DNA of 64,000 bases from Autumnicola sp041679265 (lineage in GTDB: Bacteria; Bacteroidota; Bacteroidia; Flavobacteriales; Flavobacteriaceae). Each line of letters starts with the position of its first letter. Within the stretch, counting starts at the first letter, position 1. Below are positions 44,830-52,163 of this stretch, piece after piece. The stretch spans positions 248,001-312,000 of the forward strand of contig NZ_JBGFSM010000004.1 of NCBI RefSeq assembly GCF_041679265.1, read 5' to 3'. The position numbers were made by a program, and so were the translations under genes. Below the pieces are notes generated by a model. The model was not told the origin of the DNA, searched no databases, and saw only the letters and a list, made by a program, of their open reading frames with translations.

Positions 44830-45177
44830 TCAGTCCCGGGCTTTCGGTGTGATCTTTTTCGTTTCAAATCCCCGCTCCCGGATAAGGCTGATGATCTTTT
44901 CTTCCGAAATCTTTTCGGGATTGAATTTGATTACAGAGGCGCTGTCTTTAAAACTGGTCTGGCTTTTTAAGATACCGTCCTGTTCTTTCAACATCACATC
45001 TATGCCGTTAGCGCAACCCGTCTGGCAATGCATTCCTTTTACCCTCAATTTTACGCGGACAGTATCTTTGGCTTGTTCCATTTTTACAGTTTTTTCCTGT
45101 GACTGAGCCTTTCCTTAGGTATAGAAACATAATAGCAACAATGAAAAGGCCAGTGCTAACAAATATTTTCTTAGCAT
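44830..45177 (-). pseudogene. HMA-domain gene interrupted by an in-frame stop after the signal peptide
   Basis: From the ATG at 45177 the frame reads a good signal peptide (MLRKYLLALAFSLLLCFYT), then TAA at 45115-45117, then in the same frame GKAQSQEKTVK and, from an internal ATG at 45081, an 83-residue HMA domain with GMHCQTGC. One base change would restore an exported HMA protein of about 114 residues. As written, only the 83-residue leaderless form (45081-44830) could be made. Either this is a fresh nonsense mutation, a sequencing error, or the gene now makes a cytosolic metal chaperone. Confidence 0.75.
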
Positions 45178-45360
45178 ATTGATAATTTTTATTATTTGAA
45201 ACAAATGTATTGTTCAGGTAGAGGTGGTCTCCAAATAAGGCTAAATTTTGGATAACGTTTTTAATTTTAGAACTTGTAAATGTTCCCGTATCGAACAAAT
45301 CTTTTTTATCAAAGTTTCTAATATCTTACGGGAGAACGTAGTTCTATAGAAGTGTTCGTT

Positions 45361-45399
45361 AATAATGCAGCGCACGCTATAATCTTGCACTGCATTATT
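45361..45399 (-). terminator. Hairpin terminator after the copper-storage gene
   Basis: AATAATGCAG (45361-45370) and CTGCATTATT (45390-45399) form a perfect 10-bp stem with a 19-base loop, directly after the Csp stop codon at 45406. Confidence 0.65.
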
Positions 45400-45405
45400 T
45401 CAAAT

Positions 45406-45732
45406 TTAAGCCGCCATCTCTTTACAGCTATCAGCACATACCCTACATTTTTCTGCGCATTGCTGGCATACTTCACTATCGAATTTAGCACATTCATCTG
45501 CACATGCTCTACATAGGTCTGCGCAAATACCGCATACACGTTTAGAGTAGTCAGACTGACTGGCTAACAGTCGAACACAGGCCGTACAAAGTGCAATACA
45601 ATCCAGGCAGAACTGATGACATTTTTTCATATCAGGTTCTCCCAAATGCTGATCCAGGCAAATTCTTGCCGCGGTGATACACGCATTGCAATCATCGATA
45701 CATTTCTGCATTTCTTGATTTAATGGTTTCAT
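45406..45732 (-). CDS. Four-helix-bundle copper-storage protein (Csp family)
   Basis: This 108-residue protein has 19 cysteines, mostly spaced CxxxC or CxxC along amphipathic helices (CIDDCNACITAARIC; CHQFCLDCIALCTAC; CGICADLCRACADEC; CQQCAEKCRVCADSC). This matches Csp/DUF326 proteins, which fill a four-helix bundle with Cu(I) ions. There is no signal peptide, so it is the cytosolic type. It probably buffers excess copper for the surrounding resistance system. Confidence 0.92.
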   Translation of the reverse strand: MKPLNQEMQKCIDDCNACITAARICLDQHLGEPDMKKCHQFCLDCIALCTACVRLLASQSDYSKRVCGICADLCRACADECAKFDSEVCQQCAEKCRVCADSCKEMAA

Positions 45733-45892
45733 AATTATGTTGGTTTTGATTAATTCTCTGCCCGTCCGGAAGCAGAAAAAAACGGTTTAAGAGCCGAACC
45801 TCTATAAAGTTCCAATATCAGGTAACCGCCCCGGTGGCAGCAAAGAGGTTTAATAAAAGTTTAACATTGAAGTGAGAATAGCCTAATGTAAC

Positions 45893-45918
45893 AAGGGGCT
45901 GCCAGTTGGCAGCCCCTT
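45893..45918 (-). terminator. Strong hairpin terminator after the thioredoxin-like gene
   Basis: AAGGGGCTGCC (45893-45903) and GGCAGCCCCTT (45908-45918) form a perfect GC-rich 11-bp stem with a 4-base loop, 24 bp past the stop at 45943. Confidence 0.88.
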
Positions 45919-45942
45919 TGTATAAGGTCTTAAAAAATGGAG

Positions 45943-46215
45943 TTAAATCGCTTTTCCTATACCAGCGGCGAGCAGGTTCTCCTTTGTGATTCCACCCTCA
46001 CAACATTTCAACAACTTGCCATCAACGGCCACTGCGGGAATCTTTTTTATTTGGTATTCCGCAATTTTATCGAGGCAGGTTTTTTCTTCGCACTGTTCAT
46101 TAACATTATAAGTGGTGATCTCACAGCTATTGCAGGACACTTCTTCAACCAACTTAGTTACCTCATCACATACCGGACATCCGGCAGTGAAAATTTCTAT
46201 CTGTCTTTTCATCAT
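45943..46215 (-). CDS. Small thioredoxin/glutaredoxin-like protein, Cys-rich
   Basis: This 90-residue protein starts QIEIFTAGCPVCDEVTKLV, with the CxxC site at residues 13-16, and has the cis-proline in KKIPAVAVDGKLL. Five further cysteines (SCNSC, QCEEKTC, KCC) are unusual for this fold and suggest metal binding. It lies between the CsoR-like regulator and the Csp gene. It may be a metal-related thiol reductase; the role is inferred. Confidence 0.82.
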   Translation of the reverse strand: MMKRQIEIFTAGCPVCDEVTKLVEEVSCNSCEITTYNVNEQCEEKTCLDKIAEYQIKKIPAVAVDGKLLKCCEGGITKENLLAAGIGKAI

Positions 46216-46366
46216 TTTTGTTTTTAGATATTCAACTTGAGTTAAACATGGAAAATTGTGAATCTAATCGATCTCTAAAATTCCATGTACCAAAGATAGG
46301 ATCTCGACCAGGGTGGTTTCCAAATGGACGTTTTAGATATTTTAGCCTATTTAAAAATTGGCGAAT

Positions 46367-46756
46367 TTATTTAGGAGATGATTTTTCTGAAGCATTTTCC
46401 AGATTATGGGATTCAATTCGGCGTTTAAGTTCATTGATCTCTTTCATTTTACCGGTAAGATTATTGAGTTCAAGATCGGGGAACTGTTTTCTTATGAATT
46501 CAATTTTTTCTTCATTGCCACAGTTGCCAGGGCAGGCCTAGACGGTTTCTGAGATGGCGATGGCCAGGGTTTTTCGATATACCTCGTCAAGAAGGAGATA
46601 ATGGGCTTTGTCCAGTGCTTTCTGAACTGCTTTGAACTGTAGCAGTATTTTTTCAGGATCGGTATCTTTATCCAACATTTTAATGAGGCCATTTACCTGT
46701 CCGCCGATACTCTGAAGTCGCGTTTTTACATCTTTGCTTAAATCTCTCGGAATCAT
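46367..46756 (-). pseudogene. CsoR-like metal-sensing regulator with an in-frame TAG
   Basis: The start MIPRDLSKDVKTRLQSIGGQ at 46756 is the family-like one (an ATG 33 bp upstream exists). The frame continues through KAHYLLLDEVYRKTLAIAISETV, then hits TAG at 46538-46540. In the same frame it resumes with ACPGNCGNEEKIEFIRKQF and runs to a TAA at 46367. The downstream part, with a CxxxC pair, is what intact homologues have, with Glu or a similar residue at the stop. If read through, the protein would be about 129 residues. The truncated 72-residue form keeps the helical core but loses the C-terminal cysteines. Confidence 0.78.
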
Positions 46757-46940
46757 ATTACAAATTTTCAGCAAGATACAATTGTCCAAGGGAGGTCTCC
46801 AAGATTATTAAATTCATTCCACAAATAAAAATTCGAAAATTCGTTACAAACGATTGAAAATTTTCTCCAATTCCATTATTAACCAATTTAAAAGTATAGA
46901 ATTAAAAATTGCAATATTTTTCTTAATTTAGCGCCTTCAT

Positions 46941-46993
46941 TTGGCAATGAGGTCTGCCTTGAACTGTTCTAAAAGAACTAATGACTTCTACTT
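46941..46993 (+). ncRNA. Fluoride riboswitch aptamer (crcB motif)
   Basis: The sequence has the full crcB-motif layout: P1 arms GGCA (46943-46946) and TGCC (46955-46958), with ATGAGGTC between them; a P3 hairpin GTTC/GAAC around TAAAA (46966-46978); then TAATGACTTCTAC. GAGGTC can pair with GACTTC as the known pseudoknot. It aligns base for base with the well-studied Thermotoga aptamer. It lies 43 bp upstream of a CLC-type channel gene with CLC-F features and a DUF190 gene, both classic fluoride genes. Confidence 0.9.
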
Positions 46994-47033
46994 TAAGCGG
47001 CAAAAGCCGAAGTAGAGACATTATATCAAGGCA
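46955..47033 (+). promoter_or_regulatory. Putative expression platform of the fluoride riboswitch
   Basis: TGCCTTGA (46955-46962), whose TGCC is the 3' arm of aptamer stem P1, is fully complementary to TCAAGGCA (47026-47033), which ends two bases before the ATG at 47036. A competing hairpin, CTACTT/AAGTAG with inner CGGC/GCCG (about 46988-47014), lies between. Without fluoride the long pairing could hide the translation start; with fluoride P1 would hold TGCC and free it. The pairing is seen; the mechanism is inferred. Confidence 0.6.
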
Positions 47034-47035
47034 AA

Positions 47036-48340
47036 ATGAACAAGAAGCAAATCCAGAGTTTTTTTACCTCTATTGAACAAATTCCCTCCCTATTTTATCT
47101 TATTAAATGGCTGTTCATTTGTGGCTTTATTGGCGCAATAGCGGGCAGTATTTCTGCATTTTTCCTTATAAGCCTGGAGTGGGCAACTAACTGGCGCGAA
47201 TCTCATTTATGGATCATTTGGTTTTTGCCTGCGGGAGGTTTTTTAATAGGTTTATCATATTACCTTTACGGAGACAGTGTGGTAAAAGGAAATAATTTAC
47301 TCCTGGAAGAATTCCATTCTCCAAAAAAGATAATTCCTTTCAGAATGGCTCCCCTTGTCCTTATTGGTACGGTTCTTACACACTTTTTTGGAGGATCGGC
47401 CGGTAGGGAAGGAACAGCCGTACAGGTTGGCGGTGCGGTTGCAGATCGTTTTACGAAGCTGTTTAACTTATCCAAACGAGATCGAAAAATAGTTTTAATC
47501 GCCGGTATTAGCGCCGGCTTTGCTTCGGTATTCGGAACTCCTTTAGCCGGAGGCATTTTTGCACTGGAAGTCCTGGTATTAGGAAGAATACGCTTAGATG
47601 CTATAATCCCAAGTTTTATGGCGGCTGTGTTGGCCGATTATTTTTGCAGGATATGGAATGTATTTCATACGCATTATCATGTTAAGGAAGTCGCCAATAT
47701 GAATCCTGAAAATATGTTATGGGCTCTTTTAGCAGGAATAATTTTTGGTCTTGTTGGAATGTTGTTCTCAAAATCGACTCATTTTTGGAGCCGTCTTTTC
47801 AAGGAACATATCAATTATCCTCCCTTGCGCCCGGTGATTGGAGGTACGATACTTGCCCTATCCATTTACTTAATAGGAACGACTAAATATATTGGTTTGG
47901 GGCTTCCTACTATTGTTGATTCTTTTAATATTAAGCTGAATTCTTACGATTTTTTATTGAAAGTTCTTTTTACTTCTTTCACTTTAGGCGCAGGTTTTAA
48001 GGGCGGGGAAGTAACTCCTTTGTTCTTCATAGGAGCAACGTTAGGAAATGTTTTGATCTGGTTCATTCCCTTGCCCATGAGCCTGCTGGCGGGTATGGGT
48101 TTTGTCGCCGTCTTCGCAGGAGCCACCAACACCCCTATTGCCTGTACGGTAATGGGAATAGAATTATTCGGAATTGAATCAGGCGTGTTTATTGCCCTGG
48201 CTTGCAGTACGGCATATTTATTTTCGGGTCATTCAGGAGTCTATGCTTCACAGGTTATAGGAAGTCCAAAACATCCGCTTTTTACGAGGGAAAAGGGACT
48301 TCAGTTATCAGAAATTAAAAACAAACGAAATAAAAAATGA
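47036..48340 (+). CDS. CLC-family channel, CLC-F-type fluoride exporter
   Basis: This 434-residue CLC protein has GREGT at 123-127 (gating glutamate at 125) and GFKGGEVTP at 320-328. The first anion-site motif, GSGIP in chloride CLCs, is KGNNL here (84-88), a change typical of fluoride/proton antiporters of the CLC-F branch. It follows a fluoride riboswitch and overlaps a DUF190 gene by 4 bp, so fluoride export is the likely job. It differs clearly from the second CLC gene at 63244, which has GGSLGPEAPL. Confidence 0.9.
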   Translation: MNKKQIQSFFTSIEQIPSLFYLIKWLFICGFIGAIAGSISAFFLISLEWATNWRESHLWIIWFLPAGGFLIGLSYYLYGDSVVKGNNLLLEEFHSPKKIIPFRMAPLVLIGTVLTHFFGGSAGREGTAVQVGGAVADRFTKLFNLSKRDRKIVLIAGISAGFASVFGTPLAGGIFALEVLVLGRIRLDAIIPSFMAAVLADYFCRIWNVFHTHYHVKEVANMNPENMLWALLAGIIFGLVGMLFSKSTHFWSRLFKEHINYPPLRPVIGGTILALSIYLIGTTKYIGLGLPTIVDSFNIKLNSYDFLLKVLFTSFTLGAGFKGGEVTPLFFIGATLGNVLIWFIPLPMSLLAGMGFVAVFAGATNTPIACTVMGIELFGIESGVFIALACSTAYLFSGHSGVYASQVIGSPKHPLFTREKGLQLSEIKNKRNKK

Positions 48341-48699
48341 GTGACTTAGTAACTATCAGGATCTATTTTGAATATGGTGAAAAAATGAAGAATCTGTCTT
48401 TCTGGAAAAGAATTAACTTTGATTTGGCCGCAGAAATAATTAAAAAAGCCAAAGCGCATAATTTAGACCAGGTTCTTAATTTTAACGTTTCGAGAGGTTA
48501 TTTTGAAAAGAAAAAAATCAACTGGGGATATAGTGAGATGAAACATTCTAATCATCCGCATGTTGTGGAGATCACCGATACTCAGGAAAAATTAAATGCT
48601 TTTCTCGACAAAGAACAACTGCTTTTTGAAGGAGTAAAAATCTTACTGGTTAAAAATGAAGTTGTTTTAAGCCCTGTCAAAAGCCAAGGAACTCTTTGA
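48337..48699 (+). CDS. DUF190 family protein of the fluoride operon
   Basis: This 120-residue PII-like protein matches DUF190: VTIRIYFEYGEKMK near the start, ILLVKNEVVL near the end, with the usual hydrophobic core. DUF190 genes often sit next to crcB or CLC-F genes and under fluoride riboswitches. It overlaps the channel gene by 4 bp. It may modulate the channel; this is not proven. The helix-rich middle (GYFEKKKINWGYSEM) is normal for the family. Confidence 0.85.
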   Translation: MSDLVTIRIYFEYGEKMKNLSFWKRINFDLAAEIIKKAKAHNLDQVLNFNVSRGYFEKKKINWGYSEMKHSNHPHVVEITDTQEKLNAFLDKEQLLFEGVKILLVKNEVVLSPVKSQGTL

Positions 48700-48713
48700 A
48701 AATCACTCTATAG

Positions 48714-49529
48714 ATGAAAGAAGAACTTGAAATAAAAGATAAAGCCGGGCAGCCCGGAGGACTAAAAATCGCTCCGTTTAGACCGCATATCAGGAAGACC
48801 ACTCCACACAAGCATAACAATTATTTTGAGATCATCTATTTGACAAAAGGAAAAGGCTGGCATACTATTGATACGAAGGAATATGAAATCAAACCGCCTG
48901 TAATCTTTACGGTGCGTAAGGAACAGGTTCATTTCTGGGACATTAAAACTAAACCCGAAGGTTTTGTGCTCATTATTAAAAAATCTTACATCGACAATTG
49001 CCTGGACAATGATCTCAAAGGACTTCTTTCTGCTTTAAGTGCCCAAACCTGTCTCTTTCCTAAAGACAATACCACCAGTGATTTTTTCCAGATTCTACTC
49101 CACGAACATGAAAATAAAAATCCAAACAGACCCCTAATAGATGGACTGCTAAAAGCTCTTTTGGCAAAAATTCTTGAATCGGCAACACCGGCGAGTTCCA
49201 AAAACGGAAATAATAGCATTTTTCAGAAATTCATCCAACTTTTGAGCCGGGAGAATGAACTCTCCAATAAAGTGAAGCATTACGCACAGAAGCTGAATAT
49301 TACTCCACAGAATTTAAATGCCATCTGCAGGAAAGAAACCGGGCAATCTTCTAACGATCTAATTTCAGATCATATAATCAATGAAGCAAAAAGACTTTTG
49401 CTTTACACGGACGCTACCATTAGTGAAATTGCGCACCGGCTTAATTTTAAAGACAATTCCCACTTTACCAAATACTTTAAAAGGCATGTAGAGCAAACGC
49501 CGATGAATTTTAGGAATGATAGTGATTAA
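48714..49529 (+). CDS. AraC-family transcriptional regulator
   Basis: This 271-residue protein has an N-terminal cupin sensor (HKHNNYFEIIYLTKGKGWHTI, about 32-52) and a C-terminal AraC double helix-turn-helix (about 170-270), ending in ISEIAHRLNFKDNSHFTKYF, then KRHVEQTPMNFR. It starts 14 bp after the DUF190 gene but is followed by a 77-bp gap before doxX, so it may regulate the downstream genes. The effector is unknown. Confidence 0.92.
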   Translation: MKEELEIKDKAGQPGGLKIAPFRPHIRKTTPHKHNNYFEIIYLTKGKGWHTIDTKEYEIKPPVIFTVRKEQVHFWDIKTKPEGFVLIIKKSYIDNCLDNDLKGLLSALSAQTCLFPKDNTTSDFFQILLHEHENKNPNRPLIDGLLKALLAKILESATPASSKNGNNSIFQKFIQLLSRENELSNKVKHYAQKLNITPQNLNAICRKETGQSSNDLISDHIINEAKRLLLYTDATISEIAHRLNFKDNSHFTKYFKRHVEQTPMNFRNDSD

Positions 49530-49606
49530 ATACCACAGCTTTTTCAAATAGACCATTGATTGAGATTCTTGTTGCATAACTTTATGCTTCAGCAAGAAAA
49601 TCAAGC

Positions 49607-50068
49607 ATGTTTCAACAAATATTGGCTACAGACGCTTCAAAGACCACCATTATCATTCGGTTGATGGTGGGTGCGGTTTTTATTTCCGAAGGCATACAAA
49701 AATTCTTATATCCCGCTGTTAGAGGACCCGGTAGATTTGATAAAATTGGTTTTTCCAACCCCGAATTCTGGGGCAATTTTGTAGGGGTTTTTGAAATCTT
49801 ATGCGGAGCCTTACTCCTACTGGGATTACTAACCAGAGGAGCCGCTTTGGCAATGCTCATCAATATGACCGTGGCCATTACTGTAACCAAAATCCCTATT
49901 GCCTTTGGAGTAGGTTTTGGACCGTTCAACCTGCGGGAACTCAATAATTACGGGTTTTGGAGCATGGCTCACGAAATACGCACTGATTTTGCCATGTGGC
50001 TGGGAAGTTTATTTCTTTTAATAAAGGGAGGCGGGTACTGGTCTGTGGATCATAAACTTAACAAATAA
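49607..50068 (+). CDS. DoxX family membrane protein
   Basis: This 153-residue protein has four helices and DoxX signatures: RLMVGAVFISEGIQKFLYP near the start and GFFEILCG-like VGVFEILCGALLLLGLLTR. Members act as quinone-linked or redox-associated membrane proteins. It is followed 17 bp later by the hemerythrin gene, so they are probably co-transcribed. Confidence 0.9.
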   Translation: MFQQILATDASKTTIIIRLMVGAVFISEGIQKFLYPAVRGPGRFDKIGFSNPEFWGNFVGVFEILCGALLLLGLLTRGAALAMLINMTVAITVTKIPIAFGVGFGPFNLRELNNYGFWSMAHEIRTDFAMWLGSLFLLIKGGGYWSVDHKLNK

Positions 50069-50085
50069 ATTTTAAATAAGATGAT

Positions 50086-50835
50086 ATGAAAATTATTAAT
50101 GATCATGAAAATAAGTCGAAGGATACCTCCAGGAGAGGCTTCATTCAAAAGAGTGGATTATGGATTGCCGGTGCCGGAGTAGTTGGTTTGTCAGGAATAG
50201 CTGTTTCGTGCAAGAATCAGGAAAATTCAGAAAAAGAAGAGGAAGAAGAAGAAATGGTTTCGGCCAACGAAGATTTAATGCGCGAACACGGGTTATTGAA
50301 CCGGATGTTGCTGGTTTATGATACTGCTATAGGCCGAATGACAGCCAGTGAAGAATTCAATCCCAATTATATTAACCAGACGGCTACCATAATCCGCAAT
50401 TTTGTAGAAGATTACCATGAAAAGCTGGAAGAAGACTATCTCTTTCCAAGACTTGAAAAAGCCAATAAACTTACCGGTCTTACCTCTACCTTACGAAAAC
50501 AGCATAAAGCCGGTCGCGGTGTTACCGAACAATTACTTTCACTTACCAACAACGGGCGAGCCCTCAAGGGTGATGATTCTAAAAAAATAGTTGACTTATT
50601 AAAGGCGTTCAATACTATGTACCGGCCGCACGAAGCGAGGGAAGACACCGTCTTGTTTCCCGCATTCAAACAAGTGGTTTCGCAACACGAATATGACGCT
50701 TTGGGAGAGGACTTTGAAAAAAAGGAACATGAAAAATTTGGGGAAGGCGGTTTTGATGCGATGGTAGATAAGGTTGCGACGATAGAAAAGCAAATTGGTG
50801 TTTATGAACTTGACCAGTTCACTCCAAAAATATAA
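50086..50835 (+). CDS. Exported hemerythrin-domain protein with Tat-type signal
   Basis: The 249-residue protein starts with a twin-arginine motif (TSRRGFIQKSG, about 15-25) and a hydrophobic stretch ending in a lipobox-like AVSC (near residue 42), then an acidic tract (EKEEEEEE). A hemerythrin/HHE domain follows, with metal-type residues in LMREHGLLNRMLLVYD, EDYHEKLEEDYLFPRLE, RKQHKAG, MYRPHEAREDTVLFPAF and EHEKFGEGGF. It probably binds a di-iron centre for oxygen, NO or iron sensing outside the cytoplasm. Tat export suggests it folds with its metal before export. Confidence 0.88.
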   Translation: MKIINDHENKSKDTSRRGFIQKSGLWIAGAGVVGLSGIAVSCKNQENSEKEEEEEEMVSANEDLMREHGLLNRMLLVYDTAIGRMTASEEFNPNYINQTATIIRNFVEDYHEKLEEDYLFPRLEKANKLTGLTSTLRKQHKAGRGVTEQLLSLTNNGRALKGDDSKKIVDLLKAFNTMYRPHEAREDTVLFPAFKQVVSQHEYDALGEDFEKKEHEKFGEGGFDAMVDKVATIEKQIGVYELDQFTPKI

Positions 50836-50841
50836 AGCAAA

Positions 50842-51618
50842 TTGACTGAATTCTTTAATTCGCTTTTCGCTGAAACAGATAATGGTATCCTTGCTTTATT
50901 ATTTGTTTTAGGAATTGCGGCCTTCGTAATGTCCACGATTTCGGGAGGTGGCGGTTCTTTGGTATTGGTACCTGTGTTAAACTGGCTGCTTGGCGTTAGC
51001 AAGACCGCTCCTGTACTCAATTTGGGAACCTTTATAGGGCGGCCTTCCCGTCTTATCATCTTCTGGAAGCATGTTCACTGGAAGGTCTGCCTGTATTACG
51101 CTCCTGCCGCGATTGCAGGAGCCTGGGTGGGTGCCTGGCTTTTTAGCAATGTCAAAATTGAATGGCTGCAAATTATTGTAGGCCTGTTTCTTATAAGTAC
51201 CATCTGGCAGTATAAATTCGGAAAAAAAGAACAGTCTTTTAGAATGGAAATGTGGTACTTTATTCCTCTTGGTCTTGGCGTTTCTATACTGGGAACCATC
51301 ATTGGTGCGCTGGGGCCGGTACTAAATCCATTTTATCTGAATATGGGACTGGATAAGGAAGACCTGATCGCTACTAAAACGGCCAATTCGTTTTTGATGG
51401 GACTTTCTCAAATAGGCAGTTATACATTCTTTGGATTGCTGCATAAGGAATTGTGGGTGTACGGAATCGCCTTAGGTTTGGGTGCCACAGTGGGTAATAT
51501 AATCGGTAAGAAATTTTTGTCCAGTATGAAAAGCAGCACTTTTAGAAAACTAGTGGTCATTTTAATGGCCATAAGTGGCTTTTTGTTGATTTATAGTCAA
51601 ATTGAAAAGCATTTTTAA
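50842..51618 (+). CDS. TauE/SafE family anion exporter
   Basis: This 258-residue protein has about eight helices in the two-repeat TauE/SafE pattern (ISGGGGSLVLVPVLNWLLG in the first half; GALGPVLNPFYLNMGLDKED in the second). The start codon is TTG at 50842; the first ATG would remove the first helix. It starts 6 bp after the hemerythrin gene and its stop overlaps the next ATG (TAATG). Substrate is probably sulphite, a sulphonate or another small anion. Confidence 0.86.
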   Translation: MTEFFNSLFAETDNGILALLFVLGIAAFVMSTISGGGGSLVLVPVLNWLLGVSKTAPVLNLGTFIGRPSRLIIFWKHVHWKVCLYYAPAAIAGAWVGAWLFSNVKIEWLQIIVGLFLISTIWQYKFGKKEQSFRMEMWYFIPLGLGVSILGTIIGALGPVLNPFYLNMGLDKEDLIATKTANSFLMGLSQIGSYTFFGLLHKELWVYGIALGLGATVGNIIGKKFLSSMKSSTFRKLVVILMAISGFLLIYSQIEKHF

Positions 51619-52163
51619 TGGATCACATCTCACATTATGACTACCTTTTCCTGAAAATGATCCAGAGCAACAGAATAAATTTCCTGGACTTATTGTTTTT
51701 CTGGATTTCTTCGACTGCTAAATTTATTTCAATTGCCTCATTGATAATTATAGGGCTGCTGGCCGGTTTCAGGCAGCAATTGAACTTAAAAAGAAAATTA
51801 TATGCTCTTTTAGTCATTTTTGGCACTTCTTCTATAATAACTTTGGTATTAAAAAGAATCGTATTACGCCTGCGTCCTTCTATTGTTCATCATGATATCA
51901 TCGAACTGAGCAAACCGGGATTATATTCTTTCCCTTCCGGGCATACCACAGTGGCTTTTGCATTATCATTTGGCATGTTATTCTTAGGTTTCAAAAAATC
52001 AATCATTTTCCCATTTTTCGTTTGGGCATTTCTTACGGCTTATTCCAGAATGGTTTTAGGCGCACATTATCCACTGGATGTATTAACCGCGATAATTATC
52101 AGTTTAACTGTCAGTTTGTTCATCGCATTCTTTTTCAGAAAATGGAATCAAAAAACAAATTAA
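51618..52163 (+). CDS. PAP2-family membrane phosphatase
   Basis: This 181-residue membrane protein has the three acid-phosphatase motifs: KRIVLRLRPS (KxxxxxRP), PSGHTTVAF (PSGH) and SRMVLGAHYPLDV (SRxxxxxHxxxD). It is probably an undecaprenyl-diphosphate or lipid phosphatase. Its stop lies 22 bp inside the chrA coding region in another frame. Confidence 0.93.
   Translation: MDHISHYDYLFLKMIQSNRINFLDLLFFWISSTAKFISIASLIIIGLLAGFRQQLNLKRKLYALLVIFGTSSIITLVLKRIVLRLRPSIVHHDIIELSKPGLYSFPSGHTTVAFALSFGMLFLGFKKSIIFPFFVWAFLTAYSRMVLGAHYPLDVLTAIIISLTVSLFIAFFFRKWNQKTN

Noticed and set aside
52022..52141. N-terminal extension of ChrA
   Set aside because: It would translate PAP2 coding DNA in another frame. 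The ChrA family start is at 52142.
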